From Candidatus Nitrosomarinus sp. (GTDB lineage Archaea; Thermoproteota; Nitrososphaeria; Nitrososphaerales; Nitrosopumilaceae), in contig REGF01000027.1 in the NCBI GenBank assembly GCA_003702465.1, positions 1-14,875 of the forward strand: DNA of 14,875 nucleotides, written 5' to 3'. Below are positions 1 to 7,058 of this stretch, one piece after another (within the stretch, counting starts at the first letter, position 1; each line of letters starts with the position of its first letter). A program made the translations under genes and the position numbers. The notes beneath the pieces were generated by a model. It searched no databases, was not told the origin of the DNA, and saw only the letters and a program-made list of their open reading frames with translations.

Positions 1-263
1 ATTAATGATTCAGAACGTAAACCGCCTGCTATTTCTACTGGAATAGATATTGAAGAAACAATTTTTTTAATTAATTCAAAATTTGTTCCCAGTCCCAAAG
101 TAGCATCTAAATCAACTAAATGAATCAAGTCAGCACCAGCATCTTCCCATTGTTTAGCAATAGATATAGGATCATCACTGTAAACGGTTTTCTGATTTGG
201 ATCACCTTTGTAGAGTCTAACTACTTGGCCATTCATTAAATCAATTGCTGGAATAACTTTCAT
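1..263 (-). CDS. hisA: HisA, ProFAR isomerase (N-terminal part, cut by window edge)
   Basis: This is the first 87 codons of phosphoribosylformimino-5-aminoimidazole carboxamide ribotide isomerase, the cytosolic TIM-barrel enzyme of the fourth step of histidine synthesis. The visible start reads MKVIPAIDLMNGQVVRLYKG. Asp8 in the AIDL motif is the expected N-terminal catalytic aspartate. The following GADLIHLVDLDAT and PVEIAGGLR segments are the usual second and third barrel strands of the family. The start codon ATG overlaps the hisH stop as ATGA, so translation is probably coupled to hisH. The C-terminal half, including the second catalytic aspartate, lies beyond base 1, so completeness cannot be judged. 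HisF is a paralogous barrel, but the AIDLMNG start and the lack of HisF-type CLDV sequence favour HisA. Confidence 0.95.
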   Translation of the reverse strand, partial: MKVIPAIDLMNGQVVRLYKGDPNQKTVYSDDPISIAKQWEDAGADLIHLVDLDATLGLGTNFELIKKIVSSISIPVEIAGGLRSESL

Positions 264-868
264 TTTTTACACACATTTAGAAAATTTTGTATCATGATTT
301 TTCCAACATCACCTGATTTTTCAGGATGGAATTGAGTTCCAAAGAAATTATTTTTTTCAACAACTGCTGGAACTTTGACACCATAATCAGATTCAGCAGT
401 AATTACATCATCAAATTTAGGTTTTGCACGATAAGAGTGAACAAAATAAACCCATGAACCATCATTAACACCTTCCAAAATAGTTCCAGATTTTTTAATT
501 TCTAAATTATTCCATCCCATATGTGGAACTTTCATTGTAGATGGTAAAACTACAATTTCACCATCAATTACATTAAATCCTTTTTCAATACCTTCTTCAC
601 TTTTTTCAAAAAACATTTCCATGCCTAAACATATGCCTAAAACAGGAGTATCCTCTTTTACATAATCATGGAATTTGATTTTTGAATTTTCATTAATACT
701 CTTTATTGCAGGATCAAAATTTCCAACACCAGGTAACAGTAATCCAGAATAAACATTTGGTTTATCAAAAGAAGTGATCACATCAACTGACGCACCAGCT
801 TGCTCAAGACTATTTTTTAGGCTGAAAATATTTCCAGCGCCATAATCAAAGATTGCTAATTTTACCAT
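260..868 (-). CDS. hisH: HisH, glutamine amidotransferase subunit of IGP synthase
   Basis: HisH hydrolyses glutamine and passes ammonia to HisF to make imidazole glycerol phosphate and AICAR. The 202-residue protein begins MVKLAIFDYGAGN, the family signature. The class I amidotransferase triad is visible: Cys80 in PVLGICLGMEMFFE, and His181 and Glu183 in GTQFHPEKSG. PHMGWNNL (about 115-122) and YFVHSYRA (141-148) are also typical of HisH. A GTG three bases upstream (871) gives one extra residue. The ATG at 868 is preferred because it overlaps the hisB stop as TGATG. The stop overlaps hisA as ATGA. Length is normal for the family. HisF is not in the window and is expected beyond hisA. Confidence 0.97.
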   Translation of the reverse strand: MVKLAIFDYGAGNIFSLKNSLEQAGASVDVITSFDKPNVYSGLLLPGVGNFDPAIKSINENSKIKFHDYVKEDTPVLGICLGMEMFFEKSEEGIEKGFNVIDGEIVVLPSTMKVPHMGWNNLEIKKSGTILEGVNDGSWVYFVHSYRAKPKFDDVITAESDYGVKVPAVVEKNNFFGTQFHPEKSGDVGKIMIQNFLNVCKK

Positions 869-1455
869 CACATTGAACCTTTTGTACTTGGAATTCCTTT
901 TTGTTTTTTATCAAATGACGATGCAGATCTAAATGCTACAGCCAAAGATTTGATTGCAGATTCAACTTTGTGGTGATCATTATCTCCATACTTTACAGTA
1001 AGGTGAATGCAGCTATTCAAATTTTGAAGCAATGATTGGAAAAAGTGTTCTAAATCTTCTTTAGATACATTTTCAATTTTACTTCGTTTAATTGATAAAG
1101 TCAATTTTGAATAAGGTCGTTTTACAAGATCTATGGATGCTTCAGCCAAAGATTCATCCATTGGAACAGAAGCATAGCTAAATCTTGTAATTCCACTTCT
1201 AGAACCTAATGCCTTATCGATTGCCTGGCCAATAGTAATGGCAGTATCTTCAATCAAGTGGTGTTCAATTCCATCATTAGATTTTGCATTGACTTTAAGA
1301 TCCATCATTCCATGTTTTCCAAATGACGTGATTAAGTGATCAACAAAATTAATTCCTGTTTTGATGCTAGTATTTCCTTTTCCATCAATATTGACAGATA
1401 CAGAAATTGTGGTTTCCTTTGTACTTCGATTGAGTGATGCTTTTCTTTGAGCCAT
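868..1455 (-). CDS. hisB: HisB, imidazoleglycerol-phosphate dehydratase (monofunctional)
   Basis: This enzyme dehydrates imidazole glycerol phosphate to imidazole acetol phosphate in the cytosol, using two Mn ions per active site. The 195-residue protein shows the metal-binding sequences in order: FVDHLITSFGKHG (about 37-49), GIEHHLIEDTAITIGQA (62-78), DLEHFF (134-139) and DHHKVESAIKSLA (160-172), and ends in the usual PSTKG. It has no N-terminal phosphatase domain of the enterobacterial type, so histidinol-phosphate phosphatase must be a separate gene. The reading frame opens at a GTG at 1464. The ATG at 1455 is preferred because the protein then starts directly before the conserved fold and a GTGAG sequence lies 5 bases ahead as a possible ribosome-binding site. 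A gap of 25 bases separates it from the HAD gene upstream, the only his junction here without stop/start overlap. Confidence 0.97.
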   Translation of the reverse strand: MAQRKASLNRSTKETTISVSVNIDGKGNTSIKTGINFVDHLITSFGKHGMMDLKVNAKSNDGIEHHLIEDTAITIGQAIDKALGSRSGITRFSYASVPMDESLAEASIDLVKRPYSKLTLSIKRSKIENVSKEDLEHFFQSLLQNLNSCIHLTVKYGDNDHHKVESAIKSLAVAFRSASSFDKKQKGIPSTKGSM

Positions 1456-1480
1456 ATTTCTCACAGATTATCTGATAGAT

Positions 1481-2449
1481 TTATTCTAAATTTAATACCT
1501 TTGGTAGTAAATCAATGGAATCAAGTACAAGAATAGCCTCGTTTTGTTCAAATAATTGTAATTTTTCCTCAGGATTTTTACTAGTTCCGATAATTCCACA
1601 AAAAGTTGTGTTATTACCCAAAATTGTGGCTTTTTTAGCCATGATAAAATCCTCCATTGAATCACCAACATACAAACAAAATTTGCTGTTCATTCCAGTA
1701 ATACTAGTTACAAGTGATTGAGGATTAGGTTTTGCAAGTTCTCTAGGTTCGTCTTCTAAAAACATTGAATTTTTTAAATCAAATTTATCAAGCAAATTTT
1801 TTAATGAATATTTCACTGATTCTTTACCTCGTCCAGTAACCATAGAAATTTTATTTTTAAATTTATTCTCTAATTTTTCAGATAAAGAATTATTAAAAAT
1901 CACAATATCATTTTCGATTAAACCAGGTTCAGAAAATTTTGATTTAGTATTAAATAATTTTGAATATAGTTCTGGTCCATAAAATAATTGATCAAATATT
2001 TGATATAAAATATTGTCCTTATGAGAACCAGGATAAGATAATTGTTCAATTATTTGAGAAATATCAACTTGATTTTTTAAGAAAGTTTCAACAGATTTGA
2101 TACCTGTTGAATCAGAATTTTTTATAACAAGATTCATGAATTCAGTTTGATCTTTGTTTAATTTTTTTGCAGCAACAATTGTTAGAATTGCAGCATAAGT
2201 TAAATCAACTTCGTCATTAAAACCTCCTGTTGATTTAAACCCATCAATAATTTTAAAATCTATTTCAATTGAATCATTGATTTTTGCTAAAGATTCTAAA
2301 ACATATTTTGTTGTTTTAATAATTGTTTGATCATAAGAATTTGTAATATCAACTAATACACCATCACAATCAAAAACTATACTATCAAATTGAGTAGAAT
2401 CAAATGAATCATCAACATAGATGCCTTTTGATTTTTGTGTTAAAGTCAT
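1481..2449 (-). CDS. HAD-superfamily phosphatase inside the his operon; candidate histidinol-phosphate phosphatase
   Basis: A 322-residue HAD hydrolase with all four core motifs visible: motif I FDCDGVLVD with Asp27 as nucleophile and Asp29 as acid/base, motif II MVTGRG with Thr205, motif III Lys240 in AKPNPQS, and motif IV GDSMED at 262-267. Between motifs I and II lies a large insert (about 40-195), predicted mostly helical and larger than a usual C1 cap; it contains a distinctive GGFNDEVDLTYA stretch (75-86). The gene overlaps the hisC stop by ATGA and is followed by hisB, so it is expressed with the pathway. The operon otherwise lacks a phosphatase to convert histidinol phosphate to histidinol, the substrate of HisD. 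The phosphatase class is clear from the motifs; histidinol phosphate as substrate is inferred from position. A house-cleaning phosphatase for a damaged his intermediate is an alternative. Confidence 0.85.
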   Translation of the reverse strand: MTLTQKSKGIYVDDSFDSTQFDSIVFDCDGVLVDITNSYDQTIIKTTKYVLESLAKINDSIEIDFKIIDGFKSTGGFNDEVDLTYAAILTIVAAKKLNKDQTEFMNLVIKNSDSTGIKSVETFLKNQVDISQIIEQLSYPGSHKDNILYQIFDQLFYGPELYSKLFNTKSKFSEPGLIENDIVIFNNSLSEKLENKFKNKISMVTGRGKESVKYSLKNLLDKFDLKNSMFLEDEPRELAKPNPQSLVTSITGMNSKFCLYVGDSMEDFIMAKKATILGNNTTFCGIIGTSKNPEEKLQLFEQNEAILVLDSIDLLPKVLNLE

Positions 2450-3516
2450 CCTAGATAATCACGAATAGCCAGTAAGAATTTTGAATTCATTTCTTTTGTT
2501 CCAATTGTAACTCTAAGACATCCATCATGATTTCCAATTTTACCTAGTTTTCTAATAGAAATTCCTTGCTCTGATAATGCTGAATATACTCGCTTATAGG
2601 AGCTATGTGCATCAAATAATACAAAATTAGCCTTAGAATCAAAGACTTCAAAGGCATCAAATTTCTGTAATGTTTCAATTATTCTTTGCCTCTCAGTTTT
2701 GATGACTTTAACTGCATTTTCCATCAAATTTACCTTTTCCAAGGCTAAAATTCCAGATTCAATAGTGATTGTACTCAGTGGATAAGGATATTGTAAAACA
2801 TTCAAAAATGCATCAGTGAATTTTTTGTTTGCTACAAAATAACCTAAACGAAGTCCTGCCATTCCAAAAGATTTTGACAGTGTTCTAACTACAACTAAGT
2901 TATTTTGGGTTTTAACTAAACTAGAAAGGGAATAATCAGAAAATTCACCATATGCTTCATCAATGATTATCAAACCTTCAAATGATTTGATTAATTTTTT
3001 TATCTCTGGCTTAGAAAATTGAAACCCAGTTGGATTATTTGGAGAATCTAGATACAAAATATCAGCATTTTTTGATTCTTTAATAAATTGATCAACATCT
3101 AATTTCATTTCATCAGAAAACGGAATTCTGATTAATGGAATTGAATATAATTTACATCGTTCTTCAAAAAAACCAAAAGTTGGATTGGATGTAAGAACTT
3201 TAGTTTGTTTTGATGCAAAATTGGATAAAATTAAATCCAAAATTTGGTCAGAACCATTTCCAACTCCAATCATAGTTGAAGGTACTTTTACAAACTTAGA
3301 AATCATTTGAATTAATTTTTCAACTCCACCAAGAGGGTATTCTCTTACATCAGAATTTTTCCTAGCTCCTGATACAATATCATTTTGAAATTGTTTTGAT
3401 AATACATAATTTTCATTTGAATCAAGTTTTAGAGAATTTTCATTTAACTCTGGTTTTTGATATCCTCCAATAGAAGAAAATTCTTTTACTTTAGAATCAA
3501 ACCAATTTTTTTTCAT
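2446..3516 (-). CDS. hisC: HisC, histidinol-phosphate aminotransferase
   Basis: This is a PLP-dependent fold-type I aminotransferase that transfers the amino group from glutamate to imidazole acetol phosphate. The 356-residue protein has the SPNNPTG motif (158-164), Asp186 in IIIDEAYGEF that contacts the PLP ring nitrogen, and Lys215 in TLSKSFGMAGLRLG as the Schiff-base lysine. LDSNENY (31-37) and REYPLGG (58-64) are typical of HisC. A GTG at 3519 would add one residue. The ATG at 3516 is chosen because it forms a TGATG overlap with the hisD stop and has AGAGGT about 9 bases ahead. Neighbours hisD and the HAD gene support a histidine role rather than a broad-specificity aromatic aminotransferase, although HisC-family enzymes can overlap in substrate. 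Confidence 0.96.
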   Translation of the reverse strand: MKKNWFDSKVKEFSSIGGYQKPELNENSLKLDSNENYVLSKQFQNDIVSGARKNSDVREYPLGGVEKLIQMISKFVKVPSTMIGVGNGSDQILDLILSNFASKQTKVLTSNPTFGFFEERCKLYSIPLIRIPFSDEMKLDVDQFIKESKNADILYLDSPNNPTGFQFSKPEIKKLIKSFEGLIIIDEAYGEFSDYSLSSLVKTQNNLVVVRTLSKSFGMAGLRLGYFVANKKFTDAFLNVLQYPYPLSTITIESGILALEKVNLMENAVKVIKTERQRIIETLQKFDAFEVFDSKANFVLFDAHSSYKRVYSALSEQGISIRKLGKIGNHDGCLRVTIGTKEMNSKFLLAIRDYLG

Positions 3517-4784
3517 CACAATCTACCTCTTACTGCCTGATAATGATTTGGTAATCCTTCAGCAGAAGTTAATGTTTCAAGATGTTTTGAAATTTTTGAT
3601 AATGAGGCTTTTGAAGAATTGACTTCAGTATTGATTTTAATAAAATCAATCACAGATAAGGAACCACGAATTTTTCCAAATCCGTTTGTAGGAAGTATGT
3701 GATTTGAGCCTAGCAAATAATCACTTGCCGATGATGGAGAATAATCACCTAGTAAAACTAATCCAGAAGAAGTAATTTTGGAAGATAAGGATTTTGCATT
3801 TTTAGTCATGATTTGTAGGTGTTCAGGAGCCAAATAATTAATTAAATTTACCATATCAGAATTATTTTTACAGACAGCAATAAATCCATTTTTAGATAAA
3901 CTAGATTTTACTAAATCTTGTCTTTGAATGGTTGGCAATAGTTGTGAAATTGTTTGATTAACAAGATTTGCTGTTTTTTCAGAATTTGTAATTAAATAAC
4001 AAAAAGTATCACTACTGTGTTCAGCTTGGGAAATCAAATCAAGTGCTATGAATTTAGGATTAGCTGAGTTATCTGCAATGATTCCTAATTCAGTAGGACC
4101 TGCAAGCATATCAATTCCTGTATTTTCACTAACAGATGATTTTGCTAATGTAACAAATGCACCACCAGGTCCAACAATCTTATCAACTTTGGAAATTGAT
4201 TTTGTTCCAAAAGATAATGCAGCAATTGCCTGCACACCACCTGTCTTATAGATTTCAGTAGCACCACAAATATCTGCAGCAACAATTGTTAGTGGATCAA
4301 TTTTTCCATTAGAATTTGGAGGAGAAACAACTACAATTCTTTTAACTCCAGCAACTTTTGCAGGAATTACAGACATTATCACAGAACTTGGATATCGTGC
4401 AAGACCACCAGGAATATAACAACCAGCACTTTGAATTGGAATAAATTTTTTTAATATTTGAATTCCATCTTGATTAATTTTTTTGTCTTTGAAAATATTT
4501 TTTACAATAGATTCAGTTTTCTGAACTCTAGTTTTTGATAGTTTTATTGCAGTGATTTCATTTTTTGTTACTTTTGAATATGCATTTTTAATTTCAGCTT
4601 TTGAAACTTTTAGATTAGAAATAGTAGCACCTGTAAATTTTTTTTCGTATTTTTTGACTGAGGAATCACCATTTTTCTGTACATTTTTGATTATAGTTTC
4701 AACTATTGTTTTATTTTTTTGAGCCTGTTTAGGAACAATTTTTGCAGCAAATTGTTCGATATTTGTCACTTTGTGGATTTTCAT
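3516..4784 (-). CDS. hisD: HisD, histidinol dehydrogenase
   Basis: HisD carries out the last two steps, NAD-dependent four-electron oxidation of histidinol to histidine through histidinal, with a catalytic Zn. The 422-residue protein shows the GCYIPGGLARYPSSV signature (121-135), PGGAFVTLAK, DMLAGPTELGIIAD, and the expected zinc and catalytic residues: Gln253 and His256 in SQAEHSSD, Glu321-His322 in LAPEHLQI, Asp355 in SASDYLLG and His414 near the end. Length is normal. The frame can also open at a TTG at 4787, but the ATG at 4784 overlaps the hisG stop as TGATG and gives MKIHKV, so it is taken as the start. The stop overlaps the hisC start in the same way. Confidence 0.98.
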   Translation of the reverse strand: MKIHKVTNIEQFAAKIVPKQAQKNKTIVETIIKNVQKNGDSSVKKYEKKFTGATISNLKVSKAEIKNAYSKVTKNEITAIKLSKTRVQKTESIVKNIFKDKKINQDGIQILKKFIPIQSAGCYIPGGLARYPSSVIMSVIPAKVAGVKRIVVVSPPNSNGKIDPLTIVAADICGATEIYKTGGVQAIAALSFGTKSISKVDKIVGPGGAFVTLAKSSVSENTGIDMLAGPTELGIIADNSANPKFIALDLISQAEHSSDTFCYLITNSEKTANLVNQTISQLLPTIQRQDLVKSSLSKNGFIAVCKNNSDMVNLINYLAPEHLQIMTKNAKSLSSKITSSGLVLLGDYSPSSASDYLLGSNHILPTNGFGKIRGSLSVIDFIKINTEVNSSKASLSKISKHLETLTSAEGLPNHYQAVRGRL

Positions 4785-5761
4785 CAATTTTCTTCGTCGC
4801 GTTTGATTTCTTCCAGTTCTAATATTTGACGAGGTTCATGTACAACTAGTCCCTGAGCAATTTTTCTTAATTTAGGAATAAGTTTGTGGAATTCTTCTTT
4901 TTTAATTACAGTATTAACTCCAAACCAACCATCTTCACTAAGAGGACTAATTGTAGGTCTCTTTAGAGAAGGCATTTGGGATAAAAGCTTTTTCAGATTT
5001 TTTTCTTCAACATTAAGATAGATGTGCAAATATTTTCTTCCGTTTACTGCACCTCTCATTAATGTAATAATATCAAAAATCTTTTCACGTTTTTTTGGAT
5101 CTTTTAATGATTTTTTGTTAATTATCAAATGTGCAGTAGAAGTTAATACTTCATCAACAATTTTCAATTTATTTTGTTTCAGGGTTGTTCCAGTTTCAGT
5201 TACATCCATTATTGCATCAACATCCTCTGGAGGTTTTGCTTCAGTTGCTCCAAACGATAAATGAATTTGAACATCTTTGTTATTTCCTAATCTCATCCAA
5301 GGTGTAACAATTAGTGGATCTTTTTTTCCATAATATTTTTGATATGATTTTAAACTTTTGATAAATTTTGAAGCTGTTGTCAGATATTCAGACGATATTC
5401 TCAATGTCTTTTTCTTTTTACCATAATCAGCAATCATTGAATCAAGATTTTTGTAACTATATTTGTCTGGAAATGCAATTACAAGTCGAATTTTTCCATA
5501 TTCTAAATCAAGAATAGGTTCAACATCAGAATTTGTTTCACCAACCCAATCTTTTCCAGTTATACCAACATCGTACAAACCTTCAGAAACTAAAGTTGGG
5601 ATTTCTTGAGGACGGAGCATTTTCATTATAATTGTAGGATCATCAAGATAAACACGATAAGTTCTACTTTTTCTATTTACTTTTGTCCAAGATTTTTCAA
5701 GAAGCTTGAATGTAGCATCTTCCAAACTTCCTTTAGGAATTGCAAATTTCACATCAGACAT
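4784..5761 (-). CDS. hisG: HisG, ATP phosphoribosyltransferase, long form
   Basis: HisG couples ATP and PRPP to form phosphoribosyl-ATP, the committed step of histidine synthesis. The protein starts MSDVKFAIPKGSLEDAT and carries the PRPP-binding sequence DVTETGTTL near residue 186. Beyond about 240 comes an extra domain (YLHIYLNVEEKNLKKLL and SPLSEDGWFGVNTVI) typical of the C-terminal regulatory domain of long-form HisG. That form acts without HisZ and is normally feedback-inhibited by histidine; inhibition here is inferred. Two ATGs compete, 5767 and 5761. The TATA box at 5786-5794 is centred about 29 bases before the second and only about 23 before the first, so 5761 fits a leaderless mRNA better; 5767 would add two residues. 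It is the first gene of the his operon, 39 bases after the HMG-CoA reductase stop. Confidence 0.95.
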   Translation of the reverse strand: MSDVKFAIPKGSLEDATFKLLEKSWTKVNRKSRTYRVYLDDPTIIMKMLRPQEIPTLVSEGLYDVGITGKDWVGETNSDVEPILDLEYGKIRLVIAFPDKYSYKNLDSMIADYGKKKKTLRISSEYLTTASKFIKSLKSYQKYYGKKDPLIVTPWMRLGNNKDVQIHLSFGATEAKPPEDVDAIMDVTETGTTLKQNKLKIVDEVLTSTAHLIINKKSLKDPKKREKIFDIITLMRGAVNGRKYLHIYLNVEEKNLKKLLSQMPSLKRPTISPLSEDGWFGVNTVIKKEEFHKLIPKLRKIAQGLVVHEPRQILELEEIKRDEEN

Positions 5762-5785
5762 TTTCATTAATTTTCACTTTTTAGC

Positions 5786-5794
5786 TATATAATA
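5786..5794 (-). promoter_or_regulatory. TATA box ahead of hisG, likely his operon promoter
   Basis: Read on the minus strand the sequence is TATTATATA, the only strong TATA-like element in the short gap between the HMG-CoA reductase stop and hisG. Its spacing predicts transcription starting around 5761-5764, at or next to the second hisG ATG. No operator or attenuator-like structure is seen. Read-through from the upstream HMG-CoA reductase gene remains possible. Confidence 0.6.
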
Positions 5795-5800
5795 GGATGT

Positions 5801-7057
5801 TTAAATTTGATGAAGCAATTCTTTAGCTTTATCAAGTGAAATTGAATTAGCTTGAACCATTTTTTCAACAATTTGATCAATTTGTTCAGGAGTAGCACCT
5901 GCTGCTGCTGCTAGATTTCGTGCATGTAATCTCATGTGTCCCTTTTGAATTCCTTCAGTTGAAAGTGCTCTAATTGCACTGTAATTTTGTGCCAATCCTG
6001 TTGCAGTCATAACACATGCAAGTTCTTGAGCAGATTCTACATTGAGTATTTTTGCACATATTTTTGCTACTGGATGTACATTTGCTATTCCTCCAACAAT
6101 TCCAACAGATAGAGGGATTTCTAAAATTCCTACTAAATTACCATCAGCATCTTTACTCCATTTACTTAATGAACGATATTTTCCTGAAATTGCAGCATAT
6201 GCATTTGCAGCTGCTTCAATTGCCCTACTATCCTGACCAACAGCATTTGCAACAGAAATAATTCCATTCATAATTCCTTTATTGTGAGTGACTGCACGAT
6301 AGACATCATTGTCTGCAAATTCAAATGCTAAAATTATGTTATCAACAACAGCCTCACCTCCAACAGATTCTTTTTCAAAAATGGCTTTTGCTTTTACCAT
6401 TCTTCTAGTTGAGTAATTTGATAAAATTCTCAACAATGCTTTTCCTCCTGTAATTTTTTCTAAAAGAGGTGAAACAGCTTCACACATTGTGTTTGTTACA
6501 TTTGCACCCATTGCATCTCCAACATCAATTAATAATTCAACAATCAACATAGATCCAGATGGTGTATCAATTACTTTGCATGTAACTTCTTTTGCACCTT
6601 TATTCATTTTTGATAAAGTATTACTCTTTGAGTTTGCTAATTCCAGAATTTCATTAGTTTGTTCTTCAATTTTTTTAATTGCAACAGTTGTATCAGTGTT
6701 TAAAATTTGGATTTGACCAATACTATAAGATTCATCTGCAGTTACTTCAAACCCTCCTTTGATTCGTGCAACTTTAGCACCTTTTGATGCAGCTGCAATA
6801 ACAGAAGGCTCTTCAATTACCATAGGAACAACATAGTCTTTATTATTAATTTTAAAATTAGTTGCAATACCTAGAGGCAAAGAAAAAGTTCCAATTGCAT
6901 TTTCAATCATTTTATCGGCTTTATCAAAAGAAATTCCACCATTCACATTTTCTAAGATGTTTAATTCTTCTTCAGAAAGGTTTGCAAAATTTCCAATTAT
7001 ATCCAATCTATCTTTTCTTGATTTTTCAAAAAATTTAGAAATAGATGAATCAGCCAT
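5801..7057 (-). CDS. hmgA: Class II 3-hydroxy-3-methylglutaryl-CoA reductase
   Basis: This enzyme reduces HMG-CoA to mevalonate, the committed step towards the isoprenoid chains of archaeal lipids. The 418-residue protein is of the class II (Pseudomonas mevalonii-like) type: ENAIGTFSLPLGIATNF (52-68) and EEPSVIAAASKGAKVAR (82-98) match that class rather than the class I pattern. The class II catalytic set is present: Glu83, Lys260 in THNKGIMNG, Asp276 in GQDSRAIEA and His374 in GHMRLHARN. A DAMGANVTNTMCEAV stretch (181-195) is the expected cofactor region. There is no membrane segment, so it should be cytosolic. The ATG is one base after the stop of the upstream PQQ-type gene, indicating co-transcription. 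Many annotation pipelines call this family 'degradative', but a biosynthetic role is far more likely in an archaeon. Confidence 0.95.
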   Translation of the reverse strand: MADSSISKFFEKSRKDRLDIIGNFANLSEEELNILENVNGGISFDKADKMIENAIGTFSLPLGIATNFKINNKDYVVPMVIEEPSVIAAASKGAKVARIKGGFEVTADESYSIGQIQILNTDTTVAIKKIEEQTNEILELANSKSNTLSKMNKGAKEVTCKVIDTPSGSMLIVELLIDVGDAMGANVTNTMCEAVSPLLEKITGGKALLRILSNYSTRRMVKAKAIFEKESVGGEAVVDNIILAFEFADNDVYRAVTHNKGIMNGIISVANAVGQDSRAIEAAANAYAAISGKYRSLSKWSKDADGNLVGILEIPLSVGIVGGIANVHPVAKICAKILNVESAQELACVMTATGLAQNYSAIRALSTEGIQKGHMRLHARNLAAAAGATPEQIDQIVEKMVQANSISLDKAKELLHQI

Positions 7058-7058
7058 T

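Noticed and set aside
868..1455. Bifunctional HisB with an N-terminal phosphatase
   Set aside because: The protein is only about 195 residues and entirely dehydratase; the phosphatase is the separate upstream gene.
4048..5264. Plus-strand open frames of 67-80 codons inside hisD and hisG
   Set aside because: They lie antisense to strongly conserved coding sequence with full motif sets and have no promoter or family resemblance.
5768..5800. Attenuator or riboswitch ahead of the his operon
   Set aside because: The gap of about 39 bases after the HMG-CoA reductase stop holds a TATA box but no room for a leader peptide or structured RNA.
6042..6716. Plus-strand open frames inside the HMG-CoA reductase gene
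   Set aside because: They are antisense shadows of a gene whose catalytic residues are all in place.
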